64,000 nt of DNA. Source: Whalleya microplaca. Taxonomy: Eukaryota > Ascomycota > Sordariomycetes > Xylariales > Xylariaceae. Shown piece after piece: positions 12,891 through 23,865 of the stretch (positions within the stretch are counted from its first letter, which is position 1; each line of letters opens with the position of its first letter). The DNA lies in the NCBI GenBank assembly GCA_022497155.1, contig MU385710.1, forward strand, positions 1,488,001-1,552,000, written 5' to 3'. The position numbers and the translations under genes are program-made. The notes beneath the pieces were generated by a model. That model was not told the origin of the DNA and did no database searches. It saw only the letters and a program-made list of their open reading frames with translations.

Positions 12891-13743
12891 GTGTTAGGGA
12901 AAGGGATTACTGATTTGGATTTCAAGTTTGGGGGAATGCACTAGTCTGGATTTGGGTTGTCACTGCCAGCTGATTCTGTCCTCCAAAAAATAAAAACGCG
13001 TTTTTGTTGCACTCTGATTTTGTATTGTTTGGGGCCCTGGAAATCGGTTAATTGAGACTGCCAAAGCAACTTGGGTGCCAGTTTCCTAATCTGGGTCCCC
13101 TTTTTTATTTCGACGGGACCTTGTAAAAGTGGCCCGTGCTTTATTCTTTCGGATGCCGGATGTGACACAAATCCTCCGATTGAAATGCCCCACTAGTCCG
13201 TCAAACGGACCCAAACTGGTGGTTCGTGCCTAGGACTGACTACATGCATGTGTATATTCTGGTTTCAAACCTGAGTAATACTTCCATCATGGCAATTCCT
13301 CTCTAGATGTCATTCACGAGTCATATGTATGAATACATTGCCTTCTCAAGTACTTTGAATTATGCAGAGCGGTCTTAGACAATTGTCAGACCACTCGAAA
13401 TAGCTCCCCGCTGCGCTTTACTATACACTATACTACGATGCATACCCTACTACCTATACACAAAAACCAGTTTCCTGATAGTGGCAGACACGATGAGCCA
13501 CTTTATAATTCCAGAACGCCGATGCATATGCCTTTGCCAAGCCGAGTGATGCTGGACAACAAGACCGCTAACACTTTCGAGGTCGCAAAGTACCCGAACA
13601 CGACTCCTACACCATATGTCCAACCCATACCTTGGAGAAACACCCGAGCCTCCCAAGACCTCCCCGTACCGCTATGAATATAGAATTCGAAGGAATTCCG
13701 CTTTCTGCAAGTAAAACACACAAGTATTCTATCATGTCCTATA
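12891..13743. other. Upstream region of histone H4, no gene seen
   Basis: Between the H4 promoter and the 3' end of the APC3 gene. Short frames here show no domain or family resemblance. No H3 coding sequence is present. Confidence 0.5.
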
Positions 13744-16272
13744 TCATGCCATCATAGAATCGTCAAAGCAGTCATCTTCGAGGCTCTCGATGGCCTCTTT
13801 GATTTGTTGGCTAGCCTAGTTAATCTAGTTAGTAAAGAGCATACTCATAAGGAACACGGAAAGACAAACCTTGGGATCTAAGTTTAGCGCGATTGTGAAA
13901 TGTCGGACAGCAGACCCTTTGTCATTTAAGGTCTTATATAGTTTGCCAAGGAGGAAATGCACGGTAGCCTCGTCAGGGGCGAGATTCTTCAGAATCTCAA
14001 GCTCCTTCTGAGCTGCGTCAAGCTGATTGAGAGCCAAGAGCGCCCTGGCTTTCTTGTATCGAGTTTGTGCAGCATGAGGGGCAAGTTCGGTAGCTTTGCT
14101 GAAGTATTGGAGAGCTTGGACGATCTGTCGCTGCTTCTCGAGAACGTTGCCGATGCAACATATCAGGACAGCATTGGTAGGGTTTATGGCTGATGCTGAG
14201 TGGAAGTGTGTATACGCTTTGTCGTAGTTGCCGAGTTTTTCATAAACCCGGCCGATGCCATAGTACGCGTTATAATGGCGACGATCAGCTAATATGGCTT
14301 GGCGATATGCCGTGAGAGCCTTCTCATATTCCTCATTCGAGACATGCTCATGTCCTTGCAGAGTGAATGCATAAGCAAATTTGGGGTTCAGCTGCGTCGC
14401 TCTTTTGAAGCATCGTAATGCTTGCTCGTGATCTCGGGCGAGCGACCAGGCATTCCCTAGCGCGCACCATGCCTGCGGAGAATGCCACGAGGAGTCGACG
14501 AGTTCGTGAGCGAGGAAAGATAAGTCCGTCTCTCTTTTCAGAAACCACAAAATCGTGGAATAGACTTCCATGTCTTCGAGGCGAGTGGGGACCAAAATAC
14601 GTAGCCTCCTAAAGTACTTTTCTGCCTCCGCATATGCTGCTTGCTCATAGTATGCTCGCCCTACTTGCGAAAGCACCCAAGGCGTATCTTGATGCGCCGA
14701 CGGTAGCAAATTGTATGCTGCCAAAGCTTCAACGCATTGATATTGGGATAATGCGAAGTATCCGGAGCCGAATTTCTTCAGCAACTCCAGAAGATATTTC
14801 AAAGTCTCCTCTATCTTCACAGACTCGGGTTCCACGGGCTTGACAACCGGAACCTGAGGGAGACTTTCCTTGACTCGTGGTGCCTCAGCTTGATCGATAT
14901 CCATGACATTCTCCTCCAGGGGCTTTCTGTTGCCACTAACAGCTCTGCCGACCTGGGAGCTGACATAGGATGTGCCGGATATAGGTCGCATAAACTTAGA
15001 TCCGGGGGGCCTAGCCTTCTTCAATTCCCTTTCTCTCGTCGCTGCGGGACCAACGGTCGAAGTTACAGAATTGGCCTTGACGTGGGTGCCCTTGAGCCTG
15101 GTGCTCCTCCTTTGCGGCGCGCCAGGTTCTTCTGACTGTGGTCTGGGTTGGACGAGGTGACCAGATACCGTTCGTTTTCTTTCAATGCCAGTAACAGCTG
15201 AGCTGGAAGCCCTCAGGAAGGCTGGGTTGGAATCTGATGGTAGCTCGTCTTGGGGCTTATCCTGTAATCTCTGGGTTCTCTTGGTGCCGCCACGGTATCC
15301 CACCTTAGGGGCCAGATCAGCCAACCCAGACTCCACAGGTTGAGCATTCCTTGTTCTTCTCGGAGCTTGCGGAGGCTCCAGTGGAAAGGCGATTCGAGGA
15401 ATATTCGAATCCGTATTGCTGGATATCGGTGTTTCTGTGCTTTCGAGCCCCGGATCAGCAGAAGCTACCGTCCTAGAGCGAGCGGCGTTGATCTTGGACA
15501 TGAAATTATTGTCACCGGATCCCATTGAGAGAGAATTGTTACCAAGCATATCATTTGAGACTGCTGACCTATGCAGATCAAAAGGATCCGCTGTATCGAA
15601 TATGGCAGAACGAACAGAACCCTTCTTAGGCTGTGGCTCCAATGGATTGACTGCAGTGCTGTCTCTCTGCTCGGACAAGACTCCGCTCGGCTGATCACAA
15701 CTCAAGCTGGTAAGCAAAGTGTCGTGCACCTTGAATATGTTAGAGGTCCTGACATTCACACCCATGTCACACAGAGCAGTGAAGGCATCCCACATAAACG
15801 GGTTAACCTTTAAAGCTTCTTCGAAGTTGACAATGGCTTTCTTCTTATCGTCGTAGGCTCGATAGAGCTTTCCGAGCAAGCACGAAACACTTGCGGAATC
15901 CGGATGCTGTGCCCTGCTTGTTGCACTGTGTTTCCCGAAGCTGGTTTTGTGAGACCAGGCACCTCTGGTTTTCTCCAGCGCAGTAATGCCATCCTTGTGC
16001 CTTTCCAATATCAGGCATGTCTGTGCGAATATGTATGCACACCCAATATGACCTCCGCGGCAAGCCGATGCTTTGCTGAAGTCATACGCTGATCTATGAT
16101 CGCCAAGTCGAAAATGACAAAGGGCGAGTAGATATGCCGATTCGCTCGAGCGGGGGTCCTGGGCAGCTAATCTCTCAGCAAAGAAAAGCGCGTTGTCGTA
16201 AGATATGTTATCGAGATGGTAGTAGACGATCTGTCTCAGCTGGCCTGCTATGGCCGAAGTCGTCGGTGCCAT
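13744..16272 (-). CDS. CDC27: Anaphase-promoting complex subunit Cdc27/APC3 (BimA/Nuc2)
   Basis: Two exons, 16272-13870 and 13815-13744, encode 824 residues. The phase-0 intron of 54 nt sits before the last 23 codons. The start is the first in-frame ATG, giving MAPTTSAIAGQLRQ; the open frame upstream has no ATG. The product is the TPR scaffold subunit of the APC/C ubiquitin ligase, which receives IR-tail activators (Cdc20/Cdh1) and drives anaphase entry. An N-terminal APC3 TPR block covers about 1-180 (HLDNISYDNALFFAERLAAQ). A Ser/Pro/Arg-rich disordered region (~200-490) follows. Then come eight or nine consecutive TPRs to ~800, including AWCALGNAWSLARDHEQALR, AYYGIGRVYEKLGNYDKA and VHFLLGKLYKTLNDKGSA. 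The acidic C-terminus (ESLEDDCFDDS) is typical. It is divergent from the TMEM208 gene at about 1.05 kb. Confidence 0.95.
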
Positions 16273-17324
16273 GATGAGCTGACAGGGGGCGAATTGCGAG
16301 TGCGAGGGTTCGTGGGTGAATGGCACTATTCTCGACTGGCCATGTGGTCGCGTGGAGCTAACGATACAGCTCGACTACTTCGTTATAGACAGAAGCCTGA
16401 CCCAGGTGTCTGTAGAAGTGAGATCTCCGTGCACAGTAGCTGTGTTGTATGACTGCAAGGAACAGATACAGCCCAGCTTCTCGCGAGGGTGATTAGTATT
16501 ATTAAGGGCTTTCAAACGGCAATGTCGAAATGCCGGAAGGTCGTTCGGGGGAGATCAAAATGATCAGGTGGATTGAATAGAGCGAAATCTACGTCGTCTT
16601 GGTCTCTGGTTGGTTCGAGCGAGCATGTCTGATCACCGTAACGTGAATTCGGGGGTAGAGAAGAAAAAAATTGAGTTCCAATATCCTACCGGCTACCCAT
16701 CACAACAACAGGGACGAAAGCCGTAAGGGGACGATGAGGCGACAAGATTCTCCGGCAGGCAATCCAGCTTCCACACTCACAAGCCGCATACTCCAGGAAT
16801 ACCATGAACTGGCAAGGGGGGATCGAATATGGTGGTGGGATGAACGATAATAGCTTCTCATCTGGTCAACGTCCAAGCTTCCTCGCGACGATTTGGGATG
16901 TTGTGGTGGATGGCAGCGTCCCGGGCCTGATTGGCCGAATGTTGTCAGAATGAACCTGGCGGAGCAACAGCAGGCGCTAAACCCGACAGCCGCCCCCCCA
17001 GTCAGCCAGTAACGCCCCGCCACCCTTCAGCCGCTACCTACCCTTTCTACCTAAAGTATGTATGTAATAAACCATACATAGCGTACATATAGCCTTTCTC
17101 AACCTTGAGATGTCACCTCCAGCCTCAACATTAATAAACCTCAGCCACATTTTGGACGTTTTATCACCATCACCGTCAACTGATTAAAGTTTACCGGCCA
17201 CTCTTTTCTTCACGTACTACTCTCACTTATACGACCGGCAACACGAATCTCATACCTACGTACTTGATACATAAGGTAGTAGCAGGGAGAGTTTGTTCAC
17301 CTCATATTCCATCGTGATCACGCC
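16273..17324. promoter_or_regulatory. Divergent promoter region, CDC27 / TMEM208 homologue
   Basis: 1052 bp between divergent starts. It includes a pyrimidine-rich stretch at about 17100-17270 leading to the plus-strand start. No further gene or defined element is seen. Confidence 0.45.
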
Positions 17325-17810
17325 ATGGCACAGAAGGCACGCAAAGATAGGGCCAAGAGCAATGCCGCTGCTCTAACCAATCTCCACATCGGCACTCTCA
17401 TCATCAATACGCTTTTCGTGTTGTTTAGCTTGTTTTTCAAGAGGCGTTCGACGCTACTCTATGTTATCTTCTCAATTCCTAGTTTCGTCAGCGAATATAT
17501 CCTGGAGAGATCAGGACGGCCCAAGTACGATCCGTCAACGAAGGCTCTCCTGACTGCTGGTGAAGACCTCTCTGCTCCTGGACTTACCGAGTACCTGTTT
17601 GACGTGATCTGGGTCACCTGGGCATCCGTCGTCCTTGTCATACTCTTTGGCAACTGGGGTTGGCTCCTTTGGTCGGTTCTGCCTGCTTACGGAGCAGTCA
17701 AGGGATACAGTCTCCTGGGTGCAGCGCGTGGAATGGCAGGCTTGCAACAGCAGCAACCAGACAATGCAGCGCCAGTCGCAGGGAACAGGAAGCAGAGACG
17801 AGCAGCTTAA
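17325..17810 (+). CDS. SND2: TMEM208 / SND2 family ER membrane protein
   Basis: Single exon of 161 residues; the start sits in a good context (CGCCATGGC). The N-terminus MAQKARKDRAKSNAAALTNL, hydrophobic segments at about 21-39, 42-56 and a pair spanning about 90-130, and the basic C-terminal end GNRKQRRAA fit the TMEM208/DUF788 family. In yeast the homologue Snd2 acts in SRP-independent targeting of membrane proteins to the ER, with Snd1 and Snd3. The length matches the family. The basic QRRAA ending is characteristic of the fungal members. It is tail-to-tail with the DUF3605 gene, only 86 bp apart. Confidence 0.9.
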   Translation: MAQKARKDRAKSNAAALTNLHIGTLIINTLFVLFSLFFKRRSTLLYVIFSIPSFVSEYILERSGRPKYDPSTKALLTAGEDLSAPGLTEYLFDVIWVTWASVVLVILFGNWGWLLWSVLPAYGAVKGYSLLGAARGMAGLQQQQPDNAAPVAGNRKQRRAA

Positions 17811-17896
17811 ATAATTCCATTATATGGCAACTATTTCACCGAGACGGCTCCTACGAAGTTGAAGGCCGTGGACTTTACTCAGTCTATAATCTATAC

Positions 17897-18624
17897 TTAG
17901 TTCCTCAATCTATGGCACTCGAGCTCTGTGGTCCATTCATCCAAGACGTCTTTCTCGACGTCTCTGACTATGACATGAATGTGTTCCAAAGTTCTGACAC
18001 TTTGCAACGCAACCCAGTTCTTGAACCACAAGACCTTGTTATCTCCCCCCGGACCAAGCCTGTCAACAAAAAATCTTTTCACGAAATTGGCGACAGTGTG
18101 GAGACTCTCAGGGGTCATATCGCCAGTATTGGGGTCAGTCTTGATGATTGTTCTCGACCAGACAACTATATGAACCATATCGGATGTCATGCCATAAGGC
18201 CAATCATTAAGCAAGACTCGATAATCGGATGGTCCATCAAATGGAACATTCGATACGGGCGTGAAAGGAGGAGAGCCCCAGGCCTGTGGTAATCGATGTT
18301 TCAGGAGATAGCTTGTCATGGATCCATACTCTGCCTTTGTGTCGGCAGTCCATCTCATGTATCGTCGCAAATCGGAAGGCTTTCGCTTGAGAACAGAAAG
18401 GTTGTTCTCACCTAATGTCTTGTTTAAGCTGACATTGATACTTGGTCGATTGTAGTTGGTAAAGAAAGGATGATGTTGTCTGTCTTACCAATAATCTTTT
18501 TCATGTCCTCCCAGTCATGGTAATGGAATTCCTCATCGGTCAATGACAAGACCCATTTGTCCACATCCGTCAAGGGGAATGGTGCTTCTTCAGGAGGCGT
18601 TGTAATCGGAACATTGTCACTCAT
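17897..18624 (-). CDS. DUF3605 protein (N-acetylglucosamine-induced protein 1-like)
   Basis: Two exons, 18624-18489 and 18411-17897, encode 216 residues with a 77-nt intron in phase 1. The signature segments are PFPLTDVDKWVLSLTDEEFH, KRKPSDLRRYMRWTADTKAE, DYRVLLNDWPYGM, HIVVWSRT and RFFVDRLG...KVLWFKNW. These identify the DUF3605 family, whose members are annotated as N-acetylglucosamine-induced protein 1 after a GlcNAc-inducible yeast gene. The biochemical role is unknown. The highly conserved HIVVWSRT and WFKNW motifs with His, Trp and Asp residues suggest a ligand or catalytic site, which is inference. There is no signal peptide or membrane segment, so it is probably cytosolic. Length and ends are normal for the family. 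Confidence 0.88.
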
Positions 18625-19620
18625 CTTGACCCTCTAACGCTAGTGATTATAGTTAGTGGCCGTCCCTCCCGTATGATATAATAGTCGAAGTACCAACACT
18701 TTAAATGAGTAAATATGGCTTCAGTACTTTGGGCATTCAACGATAGCCCATCGCTCTACAATGACCTTTTTACACTTAATGGAGGATGAGGATAGTCACA
18801 AGCTACATGACAAGCACTTGAAAAAGACACGATTTTGGAATAGTGTGTGCAGGCATACATAGAACCCAGTCCAATAGCAGAGCTCCTGCGGCTCTGCTAT
18901 CACACCTACATAGACGCGGCAACTATTACCGAAGGGTCTCTTAGAAAGTCCACTCTTTATAGCTATTCCAATCTCATCATATCATACAAAACAGCGTTGC
19001 ATCAAAACACAATGTTTATAGTCACACCAACAAGCGGTAAAAACACGATTAGAGCGAAGAACCCCTTATAACATGAGAATATGTACATACAAATATATGT
19101 AATTCAGTCAATTCCGTGGTAAAAATCACCAAAAGCCGAGCAGCCGGGGGTGTTGCTTTGAGGGGTCGGTTGACTCAATGCTGACAGTACCTTATTTTCA
19201 GTGCTGGGATGGGGAAAGGCAGAGTCGCAGACAGGCCTGACAGGATGCACACCTATCTCCACTGAAGAGATAAACGTCGGCTCTGCCCACCGCCTAAATT
19301 TCTATGTGTGTTCAACCAGGCAACTTGCCAACCAGCTTGCGTCCATAGTGTGTGGGGCCATCTTTTTTAGTGCTCCCCCTTCCCCGACTTAGGAGATATA
19401 AGTACATTATTATAAGATTGTTGGGCTTTCGTCGCCCACCTCACGATCCTACTTCAATCCTAGCTCTCGCCCTCACCAATTCAGACATTCGCGCCTTGTC
19501 AACACTCACTCGAACATGCGATCGATGAGTTGCTAACGAGCAGGAGTCAATTCACATTACACGACACGCATTGTTAGAATTTGCGCATCGCGAGTCGGAA
19601 GCCAGCGAGTCGAGTCGAAA
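18625..19620. promoter_or_regulatory. Divergent promoter region, DUF3605 gene / CBR1
   Basis: 996 bp between two divergent start codons with no coding signal. Pyrimidine-rich sequence just upstream of the plus-strand start (about 19430-19510) is consistent with a core promoter and 5' UTR for CBR1. Confidence 0.45.
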
Positions 19621-20715
19621 ATGTCGTCCTTGCCATTGTTGTCGAGGCAATACTTTGACGGGATATATATTCCGGCACTTTTACTAATAGTCGGAACATT
19701 CATTGTCAAAAGGGAATGGCTTATTTTTGCGTTCCCAATTACCCTCGCCTTGGGAGTGCTCAAGTACTTCCGTTCTCGTACGTGGAATTGCTCTGTCCTA
19801 AAGAGCAGACTGAAGCTAACATGTCCTACAGTACCTAAGAAGTTCTTGAAACCCGATGTCTTCCAGGAATTGGAGCTCAAGGAGAAGACCATTATTTCTC
19901 ACAACGTAGCCATGTTCGTTCACCCTCGACTGGCGTGAACGCAAATAACTAACAGCTTGCAGCTACCGGTTTGCCCTGCCTACCCCGACCTCCATCCTCG
20001 GTCTACCCATCGGCCAGCACATCTCAATCGGTGCTGCTATCGCCCAGCCCGATGGCTCCTCCAAGGAAATCGTTCGATCGTACACGCCCATCTCCGGCGA
20101 CCACCAGCCAGGCTTTATCGACCTTCTTATCAAGTCGTACCCCACCGGAAACATCTCGAAGCACCTGGCATCCCTTGCCGTAAGCCAGTCGATCCGCGTG
20201 AGGGGCCCGAAGGGTGCTTTCGTCTATACCCCTAACATGGTTCGTCACTTCGGAATGATGGCTGGTGGCACCGGTATCACGCCCATGCTCCAGATCATCC
20301 GGGCTATCATCCGGGGCCGGGCTGCGGGCGACAAGACCGAGGTTGACCTGATCTTCGCCAACGTCACGCAGCAAGATATCCTCTTGAAGGAGGACCTCGA
20401 TTCACTGGCCAAGGAAGATTCGGGCTTCAGAGTTCACTATGTTCTCGACAAGCCCCCAGAGGGATGGACTGGCGGTGTCGGATACGTCACCCCTGACATG
20501 ATCACCGTAAGCTTCCACCACTGTCCGTGCCATTGCACTGTTTCACTAGCTGACTTTTCTCTCAGAAATGGCTGCCAAAGCCTGCCGAGGATGTGAAGAT
20601 ACTGCTTTGCGGCCCGCCGCCGATGGTTAGCGGACTGAAGAAATCGACAGAGAGCCTTGGCTTCAAGAAGGCTCGGCCTGTCAGCAAGCTGGAAGATCAA
20701 GTATTTGCTTTCTAG
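19621..20715 (+). CDS. CBR1: NADH-cytochrome b5 reductase
   Basis: Four exons, 19621-19777, 19832-19913, 19963-20506 and 20566-20715, encode 310 residues. Introns are 54, 49 and 59 nt. The enzyme passes electrons from NADH through FAD to cytochrome b5, supporting fatty-acid desaturation and sterol synthesis. An N-terminal membrane anchor lies at about 12-48 ([20 protein letters not shown]). The FAD-binding motif RSYTP is at 118-122. The NADH-binding GGTGITPM starts at 181 and CGPPPM at 276. The C-terminus ends VFAF, the usual family ending. All catalytic motifs are intact. The length and the single N-terminal anchor fit the outer mitochondrial/ER Cbr1 type better than the Mcr1 type. Confidence 0.95.
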
Positions 20716-23700
20716 ACTAGTTGTCAATGCGCTAGTCTTTTGCAAGTAATATACAGCATCTTGATTTACGGGCTAGCCAGCCAGCGGTCAAACGATGCCC
20801 GTTCGTCGGGCCACGAAAGGGCTATGATAACCCCTGGCGAAGGAAAACAATGGTGGATATTTCGTACGAATGAGGATATGAAGGAAGATACGCTAGCAGC
20901 CTCTAGCGATTCTAGGGATATGAAAACTAGAACTATGTCCATAGGTCATCTTGATCTCAGTGAGACATTTATATAATTGATCATGTTAAATCTCATCATG
21001 AATAGTACTAAGAGTATGTTGGAGCAACATTATAATGAAAGGAGTTGAAAAAATAAAATTATTTTCAGTTGGTTACGGTGTTTAGTCCCGCTCAAGTCGC
21101 ATTCAGTCGGGAACGTTCGAGGCTACAGAAGCTGCAAAATGCGTTGCCCCTATACATCCCAAGAGATCTAATGTGGTTGATAACAGCAGCGTATTCTGTA
21201 ACATGTTAATTATGGACGCTACTAAGCCTTGAAACTCTTCCAGTCTTACATGAAAGTTTCGATCCAGTTCTCTTCCATCATTAATAGAGAACAATTGTGA
21301 GGCTAGAATATGTAATGAAGCTTGACCATTGACTATCAATGATGAGTCTCAAAGGGACTCATATGCTATGGGTGACTGTGGGTGACTATGGTGGCTTATT
21401 AGCCTAACAACACTCCTCATGAACCAAGGCTATGTTATCATACCTCTGGGTCATCTAGAGATCTTACTCCTGGTGATATAGTTACCAAGGGCACAACTAG
21501 ACTCGGTAGACCCATTAAGTATAATGCAGAGTTAAAGATCAACTAGTTATATAATGCCAATTTATTATTATAATTCCTCTATAAATTCACTCTAAGCATA
21601 CATTAAGTTTATATAGTTTAGTATGTCTATAGCATGATTGATAACTCAGCAACACGTTAGAGCCATTTATATAGTATCTCAGCTGAGTACTACGTACCTA
21701 GTCTCTTGAACAGATATACCCCACATCTCGATTAACGAGAATTTTCAAGATCTCTCATTCATTACTTACTTTCCAAGGTATCACTAAGACTACAGAAATA
21801 ATACTTCTTACAATATCAATTTACGTCAGCTAATCGTCTAACAGCTACACCTACTTATAGTGACATATCCTTTAATCCCAGATATAGTAGTGAGACTAGT
21901 CAATAAGGAAATGAGACGTTTAGGGCAAACAACAACTCCAGGGACCACACCGAATCCAATACTAGACCTAGCGGGCTATGCCTAGGCACATTGGGGAGCA
22001 TTTGAATTTTCAACACGGTGAGCGTAAAGGCGTAGGACGTTACAGCATAAATTGAAGAAACCGAGAATCTTATCAAGATATTCCTGCCGAAATACAAAAC
22101 ACAAATCAACATGAATAAGTACATTCGTCGAAATAAGCCGTCGCCTGGCTACGTAGTATTGACAATGAGAGATGTTAATTAGTCATGATAGCTTCGTGAT
22201 AACGTAAAGTACTCTTCTGATAGGGCGCGTCGGCCATAAGGACTCAAGGTCCTCCTCCAGTTAGCATGTATATATCTCGCCTTACCCAAACTTAGTATGT
22301 ATGCAATCCATGGCAGAAAAATTGGATATCTCATATCTACCTGTTCGAGCTTCGTGGTCTCATTTGCTTCTCGAAGTCACAAGACCTTATCGCCCGATTT
22401 CGGAAATGCTGCTTGTGCCTGTAATAGTTGACAGCTCCATGACGACACGATAACGAGTATATCGAGATAACCCTCTATGAGACGGCACAGAGACGGCCAG
22501 TGGGCAGTGACTTATGGTTACGACTAAATATCCGTCTGATTCAATATAATTGGCACCTGGGTATTTCACATGAAATCTTCGAATGTGTTCCTCATATGTA
22601 GGTACCGTGGTGGCGGTTACAGCAAAGTTCGTTGCTAATATCGATCGAGAATGCTTAATACCGTGTCTAGGCCTTTATACTTCCCGCGCACGTAGTATTG
22701 AGCCGTGTTCCCAGGTCGCAGCATCCGGTATCCGAGGGCGCAATGCGGAGGCCGGGGGGTGCCAGCTAGGTTGCAGGGCTAGTCTGTGGTGGGAATAATA
22801 ACCGAAGAGGCAAGCCGTGGAATGGGATGAGGCCTTCTGGACCGTTTAGGCGTGCAGCGGGTTGTCCGGATCATCCTGTTCATACTACGGTAGACTGCCT
22901 TCACAATTTACTGTGATTCATCACGCCCGCCAATTGTTTTGTACTCTCTTGACGTATCTCGACATCCTGACACGGTGTGCGGCAATTGACTGGTCATTCT
23001 GTCGAGCCGATGAGGCAGATCAGATTGCTAGCCCGAAGTCTTGACCAGGTGCTCGGATGCCAACCCCACGCAGCCCGCGGAAACCTTACTGCTTAGTAGC
23101 TCTATTACCACCAGACCAGGAACTACCTGCACCACCTACACCAACCTACCGTAGCATACCGTAGTATACACTACTAGTAGCATCTAGGCTACTAGGTTGG
23201 GTGGTAGGCTGGGCTGATGACTGGTAGCCTGTACGGAGTAGGGTAGCAGAGAAAGCCCTTCTTCTGCCTGTCTGCCTGTCTGGGTAGGTCTATTACTCCA
23301 CACTTTTTTTTCCATCACACCTTTACACCATGACACCTTCACACCTTCACACCTCCATATCTTTCCTGCAAATCATCTAACCCTCTTTTCCTGAACTGAC
23401 AGTCTTCTAGAACAACCACATCCAGAAGATTGGCGAGGTGCGGCTCTAGCCCCTTACCACGTCGGGAGCCCAACCGTCATTACATACATACACTGATACA
23501 TACATTACAAGACTTATACAATCCCTTAACCTTTACACCACCAAACCTAGCCGCCATCGCGCGCATTGTACTGTACAGTAGTTCGTACTTTCAGCTCCAC
23601 CATATACCCAAGCAGCACAAGGTAGGTAACTAGGCATTTGCCATTCACCCAACCTAACAACTCACGGGCAAGGCCAAGGCTCACCAGTTCACAAGCAAAT

Positions 23701-23865
23701 TGTTTTTTTGTCATAGATTATTTGCTTCTTCTAAAAATCCGCACCGCTCAATTCCTCAATTCCTCATCATCCGCATGTTGTGTTGGCCAGCTCCAACAAT
23801 GCTTGTTCTTTGTTCCCCCACCGTTTTCGTTTAACCATCTGTATGCGGCGCAGTCGGCATTATCT
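20716..23865. other. 3.1-kb intergenic region with an AT-rich core (~20.98-22.2 kb)
   Basis: The first 1.4 kb is visibly AT-rich and stop-rich in all frames, unlike the flanking genes. One plus-strand frame around 21450-21900 reads as semi-continuous protein interrupted by TAA/TAG codons, and could be a decayed element, but no family can be named. From about 22.5 kb base composition returns to normal. The last ~550 bp (23300-23865) is pyrimidine-rich with ACACCTT repeats and is probably the leader of the next gene. Confidence 0.45.

Noticed and set aside
16273..16326. N-terminal extension of APC3 (18 residues)
   Set aside because: The extension has no ATG start. The family begins at the MAPTT methionine.
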